Assembly (NCBI GenBank): GCA_902588585.1
Contig: CACIPQ010000002.1
Span: forward strand, 92,911 to 156,910
Reading direction: 5' to 3'
Origin: an uncultured Pelagibacteraceae bacterium
Lineage (GTDB): Bacteria; Pseudomonadota; Alphaproteobacteria; Pelagibacterales; Pelagibacteraceae
DNA length: 64,000 nt
The notes under the pieces were generated by a model that ran no database searches, had not been told where the DNA came from, and saw only the letters and a list, made by a program, of their open reading frames with translations. The position numbers were made by a program, and so were the translations under genes. This document shows positions 27,637 to 36,898 of this stretch, piece by piece (position 1 is the stretch's first letter; each line of letters starts with the position of its first letter).

Positions 27637-28637
27637 TAATATAAATTTTCTACCTGTTCAAATATTTTTTTAGTAAATGTTGGTATAAATTCTTTATTAT
27701 CGTGCATAGAATACCAGTTTAGGTTTTTTGGTATTTTATTTGAAAATTTATAATATAAATCAATGTCTAATTTTTTGTTTGAGATAGAATTTCTGTAATT
27801 ACAAAGAAAATTCCAGCTTTTAAACTTATTTTTTTTTAATTTTTCTTTAATTATTGGAAGATTATATTCTTTCAAAAAACCTAAATTATTTTTATTTGTT
27901 AAGCCAATTTGTTTTTTTTTGTTAAGATAACAAAAAATATTATAACTTTTTTTATTTGATTTAATTGTATCTGTTAATTTAACATATTTACCAGATTTGT
28001 GGAATTTACAGGTTTTATTAATAGGACAAATTTCGCATTTAGGTTCTTTGGGTTTACAAATTAAAGCTCCAAACTCCATCATTGCCTCTACTAAATCTGA
28101 ATTTCTTTTTGAGTAAAATAATTGTTTTTTATTTTTTTTAACCATTTTTTCAAAATCTAGTTTTCTCTCATGTTTATTTATTATTCTAGATAGAACTCTT
28201 TTAACATTGCCGTCCAAAGCAAAACGAGGTTGATTATAGACCAGGGCTAATAAAACATTTCCAGTATAATCCCCTACTCCTGGAAGTTTTTTTATATCAA
28301 TTAAAGTCTTGGGTAGTACTGATTTTTTTTTGTTTACAATAATTTTTGCTGTAATAAGTAAATTTCTTGCCCTTCTGTAATAGCCTAATCCTTCCCAAAG
28401 TTTTAGAATTTTTCTTTCACTAGTTGTAGAAAGTTTTTTTAAAGTTTTAATTTCTTTTGTAAATTTTTCAAAATAAGGAATCACGGTTTTTACCTGGGTT
28501 TGTTGCAGCATAAATTCGCTTAATAATCTGTAATAAAGCTTTCTAGATGAATTAAATGATACGCGCCAAGGCAAAGATCGCTTATTATTATCATACCAAG
28601 TAATTATTTTTTTTGATAAATTAGTTTTAATATGCAT
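27636..28637 (-). CDS. mutY: A/G-specific adenine DNA glycosylase
   Basis: Removes A mispaired with 8-oxoG. The 333-residue protein has the catalytic Glu in SEFMLQQTQVKTVIPYF, the HhH LPGVGDYTGNVLLAL, and a 4Fe-4S loop (C-x6-C-x2-C-x5-C: CKPKEPKCEICPINKTC). The C-terminal 8-oxoG-reading domain is short and Lys/Asn-rich. The start codon overlaps, on the opposite strand, the first possible start of dciA. Confidence 0.94.
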   Translation of the reverse strand: MHIKTNLSKKIITWYDNNKRSLPWRVSFNSSRKLYYRLLSEFMLQQTQVKTVIPYFEKFTKEIKTLKKLSTTSERKILKLWEGLGYYRRARNLLITAKIIVNKKKSVLPKTLIDIKKLPGVGDYTGNVLLALVYNQPRFALDGNVKRVLSRIINKHERKLDFEKMVKKNKKQLFYSKRNSDLVEAMMEFGALICKPKEPKCEICPINKTCKFHKSGKYVKLTDTIKSNKKSYNIFCYLNKKKQIGLTNKNNLGFLKEYNLPIIKEKLKKNKFKSWNFLCNYRNSISNKKLDIDLYYKFSNKIPKNLNWYSMHDNKEFIPTFTKKIFEQVENLY

Positions 28638-29120
28638 GATAAAAAACCCTATATTAATAAATCAATGTACTCTATTCAAGGGATTAAGACGGTATCAAAT
28701 TCATTGCCACGTGGTTTAAAAACAATTCTAAAAAAAGGTGGTCACAACTATTCTAGTATAATCTACAATTGGTCTAATTTAGTTGGAAAAAAAATTTCCA
28801 GTGTTTGTTATCCAAAATCTGTCAAAACAGGCAGAGAACTTAAAAATGGAACCTTGGTTTTAAATGTTTTTCACGGTGATCAGATTCTTGTGGAATATAG
28901 CAAAAAAGATATTATTGAAAAAATAAATACTTTTTTTGGGTATGAATTTATAAAGGATATTAAACTTGTTTTAATCAAAGAGAAAATTACTAAAAATAGA
29001 AAATATGATCTTAGTGAAAATCAAAAAGCCATATTTCAAAAAAAAGTTGAAAAAATTGGAAATTCTAATTTAAAAAAGAATCTTACTAATCTAATAAATG
29101 TTTTTAGCAAAAAGAAATAA
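28632..29120 (+). CDS. dciA: DciA-family (DUF721) helicase-loading protein
   Basis: 162 residues of the DUF721/DciA family, which loads the replicative helicase DnaB in bacteria lacking DnaC. The domain shows an N-terminal LPRGLKTILKKGG helix, then IIYNWSNLVGKKISSVCYPKSVK and LVLNVFHGDQILVEYSKKDI. Two starts are possible: 28632, which overlaps the divergent mutY start by 6 bp, or an ATG at 28665 that begins just before the conserved domain. Located between mutY and dsbA as in other alphaproteobacteria. Confidence 0.85.
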   Translation: MHDKKPYINKSMYSIQGIKTVSNSLPRGLKTILKKGGHNYSSIIYNWSNLVGKKISSVCYPKSVKTGRELKNGTLVLNVFHGDQILVEYSKKDIIEKINTFFGYEFIKDIKLVLIKEKITKNRKYDLSENQKAIFQKKVEKIGNSNLKKNLTNLINVFSKKK

Positions 29121-29127
29121 AAACTAT

Positions 29128-29730
29128 ATGCCAAAAATTAATTCATTACTTTGTTTTTTAGTATTTATATTTCTGCTCAATAATTTTCAGGTAAATGCAT
29201 CTGAAAATAAGTCTTTAATCTCAATTGGAAGTGACGAAGCAAAAGTAACTGTTAAAGTTTTTTCTTCTTTAACCTGTCCTCATTGTGCAAATTTTCATTC
29301 TAAAATCTTTAATAAGCTAAAAAAAGAATTTATTGATACAAATAATGTTAGGTTTGAACATCATGGTTTTCCCTTAGATTTGGCAGCCTTCAATGCTGAA
29401 AAAGTTCTAAGGTGTGTTGAAAACAAAGAAAAAAGATTGGATCTCTTAAGCAAACTTTATGAAAAACAAGATAGTTGGGCTAGTGGTTCGGATATTAACA
29501 ATATTAATACAAAATTGATAAAAATTGCAAACGATTACAACTTAAATGATGATAAAAGTAGTAATTGTTTAAATAGTGAAAAATTAGAGGATGAAATTTT
29601 GGAAGAAAAAATAAATGGAAACAAGAAGTATTCAATAAAATCAACACCAACTGTTTTTATTAATGAAAAGAAATACGAAGGAGAGCATAATTATAATGAT
29701 TTTAAAAAGGCAATAAAAAAATTTCTATAA
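29128..29730 (+). CDS. DsbA-family periplasmic thiol-disulfide oxidoreductase
   Basis: 200 residues from the start MPKINSLLCFL, which begins a clean signal peptide ending near NNFQVNA; the upstream start would place charged residues before it. The thioredoxin fold carries the active site CPHC in SSLTCPHCANFHSK and the cis-Pro loop STPTVFINEKKYEG. Likely oxidises or carries exported proteins such as cytochrome c1 or CoxB. It stands between dciA (7 bp) and smc (6 bp). Confidence 0.9.
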   Translation: MPKINSLLCFLVFIFLLNNFQVNASENKSLISIGSDEAKVTVKVFSSLTCPHCANFHSKIFNKLKKEFIDTNNVRFEHHGFPLDLAAFNAEKVLRCVENKEKRLDLLSKLYEKQDSWASGSDINNINTKLIKIANDYNLNDDKSSNCLNSEKLEDEILEEKINGNKKYSIKSTPTVFINEKKYEGEHNYNDFKKAIKKFL

Positions 29731-29736
29731 TAAATT

Positions 29737-32175
29737 ATGAAGTTTAAAAAATTAGAGCTATCTGGATTTAAATCATTTTTTGATAAAACAACTTTTTTTA
29801 TTGAGGAAGGACTAACTGGAATTGTTGGGCCGAATGGATGCGGCAAATCAAATATTGTTGAGGCTTTAAGATGGTGCATGGGAGAAACATCAGCTAAAAG
29901 CATGCGGGGTTCTGGAATGGAAGACGTTATTTTCTCTGGAACCTCAAATAGACCACAAAAAAATATTTCTGAAGTTTCTATAACTATAGATAATTCTAGC
30001 AAACAAGGTCAGGGTCAATACATAGAGCTAGACGAAATTCATATTAAAAGAAGAATTGAGCGCGAAAAGGGCTCAAAATATTTTATGAACGGAAAAGAAG
30101 TTAGGGCAAAAGACGCACAAACTTTTTTTGCAGATTTATCAACCGGAGCACATTCGCCATCTCTGATTAGTCAAGGCAAAATAGGAATGATAGTAACTGC
30201 AAAACCTTCTGAAAGAAAATCTGTTCTTGAAGAAGCTGCTGGAATTTCTGGTATACACATAAGACGACATGAGGCAGAAACAAGACTTAATGCTGCAGAA
30301 AACAATCTGAAAAGAGCAGATGAATTAAAAAAACAACAAGAAAAACAATTGGATAATTTAAAAAAACAAGCTGAAGAAGCAACAAGATATAGAGAAATTT
30401 CACAAAAAATAAAATCTATTGAGGCGGGATTATACTATTTAAAAATTCAGGATATAGAAAAAGAAAAAAATGAAATTAAAGAAAAATCTGTTGAAATAGA
30501 TAATGAGATAAAATCTATAAAAATAGAAATTCAACATAACAACAGTTTGGTTGAAGAAGAAAATAAGAAACTTGAACCGTTAAAAGATAAAAAAATTGAA
30601 AATCTTTCTAAACTTCAAAAAATAAATTTGGAAGTAACAAATTTAGAGGAAGAAGAAAAGAGAATTAAAGATTTAAATAATAAACTCTTGGGGAATATAA
30701 AGACTATCGACTCTGATCTGGAAAGAGAGAAAAGCATATCGCTTGATTCGTCACTAAATGAAAAAAGAATTTTAGAAGAAAAAAATGAACTGCTGAAAAC
30801 AGAAAAAGAACTTTTTGAAACAGAGTCACGTTCTAAAACAGATCTTGATTCAGCAAATCATAAATTGAAAGAGCTTCAAAAAAATTTAAATAATTTAATA
30901 AGTGAGATTGAAACCTATATAGACTCTGACAGAAAACTTACAAAAGATATTTTTGAAGAATTAAAGACTCTGGTTAACAAAATCACATCATCTCAAGAAG
31001 AATACGCTATATACTTTGGAAAAAATGAAACGATCAAAAGTGATTCGATAAAAAGAAAAGAAAGAATTAAAAATATTGATCAAGAATTAGAAAATTGGAA
31101 AGATTTAAAACTCAATTCTGAAAAAATGATTTTAGAATTGGCAGACAGAAGAAAAAAAATATCAATAGAATTAGAAGAGAATCAAAAAAATCCTGAAAAA
31201 ATTGCTATAAGCAAAGGTCAAAACCTACAAAATTTAGAAAATACAAAAAAACAAAATGAAGAACTGGAAATTGAAATACATAACGCAGAAGAAAAGTATA
31301 ATTCTATTAATGAAAATTTAAAATCTGTGCAGGAAAAATTCGCTGTTTTAAGAGAAAATAAGGCAAGGTTTGAAGCTACGGTTGAGGGTATTGATCAAAG
31401 AAAAATGGATTTAATTTATGTAGTTAAAAAAGAACTAAAAGTAGAAAATGTCAATAATTTACTTTCAATTACTGGTTTTGATAATCCTGACCAATTACCT
31501 TCTGTTGATGAGCAAGAAAAAAGGTTAGCGGAAATGAAAAAGAGTAGAGAAGCATTAGGTTCTGTAAACTTAAGGGCAGATTTAGAAACAGAAAAGTTTA
31601 AAGTTACAATTAAAAAAATGGAGGATGATAGGGCTGACTTGGTCTCAGCAATTGTCAAATTAAAATCAAGTATAAATGAATTAAACCAAAAAGGTCGTGA
31701 AAGACTTCTGGATGCTTTCTCAAAAATAAATAAAAAATTTAACGAAGTTTATGTAAAACTATTTAACGGAGGTAATGCCAAACTCGAACTTGTCGACTCT
31801 GACGATCCTCTTGAGGCAGGCCTGGAAATGCTTGTCTCACCACCTGGAAAAAGATTGCAATCAATCACACTTTTGTCCGGAGGGGAACAGGCCTTAACTG
31901 CTCTATCTTTGATTTTTGCTATCTTTTTAACAAACCCATCACCAATTTGTGTGTTGGATGAAGTCGATGCTCCATTAGATGATGCAAACGTATCTCGTTT
32001 TTGTTCCTTGCTAGATGAGCTAAATTCAATTACGAAAACAAAATTTGTAATCATAACGCATCATGCATTGACTATGTCAAAAATGAACAGGCTTTACGGC
32101 GTCACAATGCCTGAAAAGGGAATTAGTAAATTAGTAGCAGTGAATTTAGAGAAAGCAGAAGAGCTGGTTGCTTAA
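29737..32175 (+). CDS. smc: Chromosome segregation SMC-type ATPase, short and apparently hinge-less
   Basis: 812 residues versus about 1150 for ordinary bacterial Smc. The head is intact: Walker A GPNGCGKSN (about 32-40), ABC signature LSGGEQ (713-718), Walker B with Asp741-Glu742 in ICVLDEVDAPLDD, and THH. Between them lie only about 475 residues of Glu/Lys-rich coiled coil. I cannot find the globular hinge that normally separates the arms, nor its GRATFLPL-type motif; the middle (about 389-430) is simple helical sequence. Position upstream of atpI and downstream of dsbA fits alphaproteobacterial smc. No sign of a frameshift: the frame is continuous and the coil is coherent throughout. Confidence 0.9.
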   Translation: MKFKKLELSGFKSFFDKTTFFIEEGLTGIVGPNGCGKSNIVEALRWCMGETSAKSMRGSGMEDVIFSGTSNRPQKNISEVSITIDNSSKQGQGQYIELDEIHIKRRIEREKGSKYFMNGKEVRAKDAQTFFADLSTGAHSPSLISQGKIGMIVTAKPSERKSVLEEAAGISGIHIRRHEAETRLNAAENNLKRADELKKQQEKQLDNLKKQAEEATRYREISQKIKSIEAGLYYLKIQDIEKEKNEIKEKSVEIDNEIKSIKIEIQHNNSLVEEENKKLEPLKDKKIENLSKLQKINLEVTNLEEEEKRIKDLNNKLLGNIKTIDSDLEREKSISLDSSLNEKRILEEKNELLKTEKELFETESRSKTDLDSANHKLKELQKNLNNLISEIETYIDSDRKLTKDIFEELKTLVNKITSSQEEYAIYFGKNETIKSDSIKRKERIKNIDQELENWKDLKLNSEKMILELADRRKKISIELEENQKNPEKIAISKGQNLQNLENTKKQNEELEIEIHNAEEKYNSINENLKSVQEKFAVLRENKARFEATVEGIDQRKMDLIYVVKKELKVENVNNLLSITGFDNPDQLPSVDEQEKRLAEMKKSREALGSVNLRADLETEKFKVTIKKMEDDRADLVSAIVKLKSSINELNQKGRERLLDAFSKINKKFNEVYVKLFNGGNAKLELVDSDDPLEAGLEMLVSPPGKRLQSITLLSGGEQALTALSLIFAIFLTNPSPICVLDEVDAPLDDANVSRFCSLLDELNSITKTKFVIITHHALTMSKMNRLYGVTMPEKGISKLVAVNLEKAEELVA

Positions 32176-32181
32176 TGACCA

Positions 32182-32463
32182 ATGAATAATCCCGAAGATT
32201 TAGAAACTCGCCTTAAAATTGCAAAATCAAAATTGCAAAATAAAGAAATAAAAGACTCCGGAGAAAAAGGGGTTTTTCTTGGAAATGCATTTAAACTTGG
32301 AACCGAACTTGTTGCCGCAGTTGCGGTTGGAGTAATTATTGGGTTTATTTTGGATAACTGGTTTGGTACTAAACCAATATTAATAATTGTTTTCTTTATT
32401 TTTGGTTCTGCAGCTGGAATTTTGAATGTAATTAAGGCTGCAAAAAGAATGCAAAAAAAATAG
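32182..32463 (+). CDS. atpI: ATP synthase protein I
   Basis: 93-residue two-helix membrane protein at the head of the F0 operon. It is thought to help c-ring assembly. The AtpI pattern GTELVAAVAVGVIIGFILDNW is visible in its two halves, with FGSAAGILNVIKA in the second helix. Starts 6 bp after smc and ends 10 bp before atpB. Confidence 0.9.
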   Translation: MNNPEDLETRLKIAKSKLQNKEIKDSGEKGVFLGNAFKLGTELVAAVAVGVIIGFILDNWFGTKPILIIVFFIFGSAAGILNVIKAAKRMQKK

Positions 32464-32473
32464 GAGTTAAGTT

Positions 32474-33208
32474 ATGGCCGCAAATCCGATGCATCAATTT
32501 AATGTCCACAAAATTGGACCAGAAATAAAAATAGGTGGAATAGATTTATCATTTACAAACGCTAGTCTTTTTATGTTATTCAGTGCCGCGTTGATATTAA
32601 TATTTTTGTTATTTGGAACTAAAGAGAAAAAAATAGTTCCTAGTAAAATTCAACTAATATCAGAAATGTTATACAATTTTGTTGCTAAGATGATCAGCGA
32701 CACCGCTGGTAAAAAAGCAAAGCCATATTTTTCTTTTATTTTTAGTTTGTTTATTTTTATATTGTTTTGCAACATGATTGGTATGCTGCCATATTCTTTC
32801 ACTGTTACCAGTCACATAATTGTAACTTTAGCCTTTGCGGTATTTATTTTTGTTGGTGTAACTATTTTGGGTTTTGTAATTCATGGATTTAAATATTTAA
32901 AAATATTTGTACCAAGTGGTGTTCCTGCGGTCTTGTTGCCAATAATAATGGTAATTGAAATTATTTCATATTTAAGTAGACCAATCAGTTTATCCGTTAG
33001 ATTATTTGCCAACATGATGGCAGGTCATACTATGCTAAAAGTTTTTGGTGGATTTGTAATCAGTCTTGGATTGGTTGCAGGATGGCTACCACTAACTTTT
33101 TCAATTGCTTTAACCGGATTAGAAATATTAGTGGCATTTTTGCAAGCTTATGTTTTTGCAATTTTAACATGCATCTATTTGAATGACGCATTAAATTTAC
33201 ATCACTAA
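32474..33208 (+). CDS. atpB: ATP synthase F0 subunit a
   Basis: Proton-channel stator subunit, 244 residues. The essential Arg is in SLSVRLFANMMAGH, and the C-terminal helix carries LEILVAFLQAYVFAILTCIY. Preceded by GGAGTTAAG at about 32463. Part of atpI-B-E-F'-F; the F1 genes are not in this window, as usual for alphaproteobacteria with a split ATP synthase locus. Confidence 0.97.
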   Translation: MAANPMHQFNVHKIGPEIKIGGIDLSFTNASLFMLFSAALILIFLLFGTKEKKIVPSKIQLISEMLYNFVAKMISDTAGKKAKPYFSFIFSLFIFILFCNMIGMLPYSFTVTSHIIVTLAFAVFIFVGVTILGFVIHGFKYLKIFVPSGVPAVLLPIIMVIEIISYLSRPISLSVRLFANMMAGHTMLKVFGGFVISLGLVAGWLPLTFSIALTGLEILVAFLQAYVFAILTCIYLNDALNLHH

Positions 33209-33219
33209 CAATAATAATG

Positions 33220-33228
33220 AAGGAGGAA
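33220..33228 (+). promoter_or_regulatory. Strong ribosome binding site before atpE
   Basis: AAGGAGG occurs just ahead of the atpE ATG at 33231, the best Shine-Dalgarno match I noticed in this window, where most genes show none. Subunit c is needed in many more copies than the other F0 subunits, so a strong site here fits the required stoichiometry. Confidence 0.75.
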
Positions 33229-33230
33229 AA

Positions 33231-33458
33231 ATGGAACTAGAAGCAGCAAAAATGATCGGCGCAGGATTAGCCGCTATTGCTTTGGCTGGAGCTGGTGTAG
33301 GTATTGGATTGATATTTGGTAATTATCTATCTGGTGCTATGAGAAACCCATCAGCTGCTCAAAAACAATTTCCAAATTTACTTTTGGGATTTGCTTTGGC
33401 TGAAGCTACTGGTCTTTTTGGATTAGTTGTCGCTCTAATAATACTTTTTGCTTTTTAA
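33231..33458 (+). CDS. atpE: ATP synthase F0 subunit c
   Basis: 75-residue hairpin that forms the rotor ring. Helix 1 has the Gly/Ala-rich packing motif (AGAGVGIGLIFG); the polar loop is AMRNPSAAQKQF; helix 2 carries the ion-binding Glu58 in GFALAEATGLFGLV. The residue after the Glu is Ala rather than Ser/Thr, which points to proton rather than sodium coupling. A strong AAGGAGG site precedes it. Confidence 0.97.
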   Translation: MELEAAKMIGAGLAAIALAGAGVGIGLIFGNYLSGAMRNPSAAQKQFPNLLLGFALAEATGLFGLVVALIILFAF

Positions 33459-33485
33459 TTAAATTAAAAGGGAAAAAGAAAGAGA

Positions 33486-34052
33486 ATGAATAAAATTGTA
33501 GGTTTTTTAACTTTTCTGTTATTTGCCGCAAACAATCTTTTTGCGGCTGAGTCTGGGATGCCTCAGCTTGACCCTACCTATTGGGCTTCCCAAGTTTTTT
33601 GGTTAGCAATAATTTTTTCATCAATTTATATTTTGATAGCCAAAATTTTTATACCAAAAATTAAAGGCAATATAGATGCAAGGGAAGACAAAATAAGAAA
33701 AGATATAGAAGAAGCAAATCTTCTTAAAGAAGAAGCTGACAAAAAACTAAAAGAATATAATGTCTTGATCGAAGAGGCCAAGTTAAGTGCTAAAAAAATA
33801 CTGCTTGATAGTAGAAAAAAGCTAAATGAGGATATTCAAACAAAAAAGGAGCAAGTTGAAAAAGAAATACAAAAAGAGATTAAAAATGCAGAAAAGGAAA
33901 TTCAAAAATTAAAAATAAATTCTTCAAGCAAAGTAAATTTAATTTCTGAAGAAATCGTATCAAATATAATAAAAGATATTTTTGGAGAAGATCTTAACAA
34001 AAGCAGCATAAAAGCCACTGTTTCAGAAATAACAAAAGGATATAAAAATTAA
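33486..34052 (+). CDS. ATP synthase F0 subunit b' (AtpG/AtpF2)
   Basis: Peripheral stalk subunit, 188 residues. It has an N-terminal presequence-like segment (VGFLTFLLFAANNLFAAES), then the b' hallmark GMPQLDPTYWASQVFWLAI, one membrane helix, and a long Glu/Lys coiled coil (about 60-150). Paired with the next gene as a b'/b heterodimer, typical of alphaproteobacteria and chloroplasts. Confidence 0.9.
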   Translation: MNKIVGFLTFLLFAANNLFAAESGMPQLDPTYWASQVFWLAIIFSSIYILIAKIFIPKIKGNIDAREDKIRKDIEEANLLKEEADKKLKEYNVLIEEAKLSAKKILLDSRKKLNEDIQTKKEQVEKEIQKEIKNAEKEIQKLKINSSSKVNLISEEIVSNIIKDIFGEDLNKSSIKATVSEITKGYKN

Positions 34053-34057
34053 AAAGT

Positions 34058-34555
34058 ATGAATATTGACGCTACATTCTGGGTTGCCATATCTTTTGTAA
34101 TATTTGTTGGAGTATTATTCTACCTCAAAGTGCCGCAAAAAATTTACGATTCGTTAGATGAAAGCATAAAAAAAATTAAAAAAGAAATAGACGAAGCTGA
34201 AAAATTAAAAGATGAGGCAAAAAATATTCTTAGCGAATATGAAACTAAAATAAGTAAATCAAAACAAGAAGTAAATCTTTTGATCAAAAAAGCTCAGAAT
34301 GAATCTGAAAAAAACATAATAAAAATAAATGAGGAATTTCATAATATTTTTGAAAATAGAAAAAAAATGGCAGAAGAGAAAATTAAGCAAATGAAAATGC
34401 AAGCAATAAAAGATATTAAAAATTCCTCAGTAGATATAGCCATTCAAGCTCTTGAAAAAATCATTAAAAATTCAATTGATAAGAAAAAGCTTGATAAAAT
34501 TTATATTTCAAGCGTTGAGGAAGCAAAAAAAATTTTAAAAAACAAATCTATCTAG
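34058..34555 (+). CDS. atpF: ATP synthase F0 subunit b
   Basis: 165 residues: an N-terminal anchor helix (ATFWVAISFVIFVGVLFYLKV) followed by a continuous charged coiled coil. Starts 5 bp after b' and ends 16 bp before crtI, with no terminator-like hairpin between, so transcription may run into the carotenoid genes. Confidence 0.93.
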   Translation: MNIDATFWVAISFVIFVGVLFYLKVPQKIYDSLDESIKKIKKEIDEAEKLKDEAKNILSEYETKISKSKQEVNLLIKKAQNESEKNIIKINEEFHNIFENRKKMAEEKIKQMKMQAIKDIKNSSVDIAIQALEKIIKNSIDKKKLDKIYISSVEEAKKILKNKSI

Positions 34556-34571
34556 AGTAAGATCCAAACAT

Positions 34572-36035
34572 ATGACAAAAAAAGTTATTGTTGTTGGATC
34601 AGGTTTTGGCGGCCTGGCCTCGGCTCTTAGACTAAAATCAAAAGGTTACGATGTTTCAATTTTTGAAAAACACCCTGATCTTGGTGGTAGGGCAAGAGTT
34701 TTTAGAAGAGGGAATTTTATTTTTGATGCAGGACCAACAGTTATAACCGCGCCACATTTGTTAGATGAACTCTTTGGCTTGTTTGGTAAAGATATTAAAA
34801 AATATGTTCGTATAACTCCTTTAAAGCTTTGGTACAGATTTCTTTTTAATGATGGTTCTAAATTTGATTACTCGGGTGATGAAAAAGCAATGGAAAATGA
34901 AATAAAAAAAGTATCCTCTGTAGATATAGATGGTTACAAAAAATTATTGGATTTTACTTCAAAAATTTTTGATAAGGGTTTTACAGAGCTTGCTTCTGTA
35001 CCTTTTAATAATTTCTTCTTCATGTCTAAACAAGTCCCTTCTTTGTTAAAACTAAAAAGCTATCAATCAGTATATTCTTTGGTAAGTAATTTTGTTAAAA
35101 ATGATAAACTTAGAAGAGTGTTGAGTATGCACCCTTTGCTAGTAGGTGGTAATCCTTTTACTACCACTTCGATTTACACTTTAATTTTGTTTTTAGAAAA
35201 AAAATGGGGAATTCATTATGCCATTGGCGGAACAGGTAAAATAATAGATGCGCTGGAAACTTTAATGAAAGAAGAGGGTATTAAAATATACAAAAATTCT
35301 GAGATTGAAGAAATAGTAATAAAAGAAAAAAAAGTTACCGGTATCAAAAGTAAAGGCCAAATACACAATTGTAACTACCTAATATGTAACTCTGATCCTC
35401 CATATGTTTATAGAAATCTAATCAAAAACAAAAAAGATTATAATTTTTTATTTAATTTAAAATTAAAAAGAATGAACTACTCAATGGGTTTGTTTGTATA
35501 CTACTTTGGAAGTAAAAAAAAATATGAGAATGTGGCTCACCATACAATATATTTTGGAAAAAGTTATAAAAAACATTTGCATAAAATTTTTAGTAAAAAA
35601 GTTTTATCTGAAGATATAAGTTTTTATCTGCACAGACCTTCTGCTACAGACCCTAATATGGCACCTGAAAATCATGATGCTTTTTATGTTTTGGTTCCCG
35701 TGCCAAATAATCTTTCTAAAATTAATTGGAAAATAGAGGGAAGTAAATTTAAAAACTTAGTTATTAAAAAAATGAGCGAAACAGTTTTGCCTAACTTAAA
35801 AAATAATATTGTTGAAGACTTCTATTTAACTCCAGACTATTTTGAAAAAGAATTATCAACACTTCATGGCTCAGGATTTTCTGTACAACCTCAACTGATG
35901 CAGTCTGCCTATTTTAGATTTCATAATCAATCAGAAATATTTAAAAATCTTTATTTTGTGGGTGCTGGAACTCACCCGGGCGCTGGTGTTCCAGGCGTAC
36001 TATCGTCTGCAAAAATTTTGGATAAAATTTTATGA
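34572..36035 (+). CDS. crtI: Phytoene desaturase
   Basis: FAD enzyme that takes phytoene to lycopene, 487 residues. The N-terminal dinucleotide fold is VIVVGSGFGGLASALRL, followed by DLGGRARVFRRGNFIFDAGP. The C-terminal CrtI signature is YFVGAGTHPGAGVPGVL. It leads the retinal operon crtI-crtB-crtY-blh; its 3' end overlaps crtB by 4 bp. Confidence 0.96.
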   Translation: MTKKVIVVGSGFGGLASALRLKSKGYDVSIFEKHPDLGGRARVFRRGNFIFDAGPTVITAPHLLDELFGLFGKDIKKYVRITPLKLWYRFLFNDGSKFDYSGDEKAMENEIKKVSSVDIDGYKKLLDFTSKIFDKGFTELASVPFNNFFFMSKQVPSLLKLKSYQSVYSLVSNFVKNDKLRRVLSMHPLLVGGNPFTTTSIYTLILFLEKKWGIHYAIGGTGKIIDALETLMKEEGIKIYKNSEIEEIVIKEKKVTGIKSKGQIHNCNYLICNSDPPYVYRNLIKNKKDYNFLFNLKLKRMNYSMGLFVYYFGSKKKYENVAHHTIYFGKSYKKHLHKIFSKKVLSEDISFYLHRPSATDPNMAPENHDAFYVLVPVPNNLSKINWKIEGSKFKNLVIKKMSETVLPNLKNNIVEDFYLTPDYFEKELSTLHGSGFSVQPQLMQSAYFRFHNQSEIFKNLYFVGAGTHPGAGVPGVLSSAKILDKIL

Positions 36036-36898
36036 TAACTACAAAAAATTATTTGTCAATTTATGCTAAATCTTTTAATTGGTCTGGGTTCTTTTTGCCA
36101 AAAAAAATTTATTTTAAATGTTCTAAATTATACGATTTTTGTAGAACAATAGATAATATTGCGGATCAAAATATTGATTTAAAAATCAAAAAAAAAGAGC
36201 TTGAAGAATTTAAAATAAAATTTGAAGAAAAAAACCAAGAAGATTCTGTAATAAAAAATATGTGGGATTTAATGAATGAATCTAATATTTCAAAAAAAAT
36301 AGTGGACGATCTATTTGATGGTGTAGAGTCTGATCTTAAAGAAGAAGTTAGAATAAAAACAGAAAAAGAATTATTGATTTATTCTTACAGAGTTGCTGGA
36401 ACAGTGGGTTTAATGATGGCAAAAATATTGGGTGTAAATAAAAAAGAGTCCCTACAAAGAGCAATTGATTTAGGAATTGGAATGCAACTAACAAATATTT
36501 CAAGAGATGTTGTTGAAGATGAAAAAAAAAATAGATTTTATTTAATAAAAAATTCAAAAGATACTATGTTGGATATAAAAAATATCATCTCCAAAGCTGA
36601 TTCTTTTTATGATAGCTCTTTTGTTGGTATAAAAGACATTCCTTTTAATTGTCGTTTTTCAATAGTTGTTGCCAGAAGAGTTTATAGACAAATAGGGAAA
36701 AAAATCTTACAAAAAAAAGATATTGATAGTTATAAAAAAGCTGGAAAAATTTATGTATCAAATTTTGGAAAAATAATTCAAACAATTTTTTCTTTGTTAG
36801 ACTTAATAATACTTTTTTTTATAAAACCAAGAAAATATGAAAAAGAAAATGAGTATAATTTGATTGATGAAGATATAGGTTTAAATGAAAGAATTTGA
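36032..36898 (+). CDS. crtB: Phytoene synthase
   Basis: Condenses two GGPP to phytoene, 288 residues. Both Asp-rich Mg-binding motifs are present: YDFCRTIDNIADQ and LTNISRDVVEDEKKNRFYL. The C terminus has a hydrophobic stretch (TIFSLLDLIILFFIKPR) that may attach it to the membrane. Overlaps crtI and crtY. No GGPP synthase (crtE) gene is in this window. Confidence 0.95.
   Translation: MITTKNYLSIYAKSFNWSGFFLPKKIYFKCSKLYDFCRTIDNIADQNIDLKIKKKELEEFKIKFEEKNQEDSVIKNMWDLMNESNISKKIVDDLFDGVESDLKEEVRIKTEKELLIYSYRVAGTVGLMMAKILGVNKKESLQRAIDLGIGMQLTNISRDVVEDEKKNRFYLIKNSKDTMLDIKNIISKADSFYDSSFVGIKDIPFNCRFSIVVARRVYRQIGKKILQKKDIDSYKKAGKIYVSNFGKIIQTIFSLLDLIILFFIKPRKYEKENEYNLIDEDIGLNERI

Noticed and set aside
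31749-32054. 101-codon minus-strand ORF over the smc C-terminal ATPase
   Set aside because: It is antisense to the conserved ABC signature and Walker B region; no independent coding evidence.
29697-32175. Idea that the short Smc results from a frameshift or internal deletion artefact
   Set aside because: The frame is continuous, coil composition is uniform, and both half-heads are normal. A true deletion in evolution remains possible and is listed as a finding.
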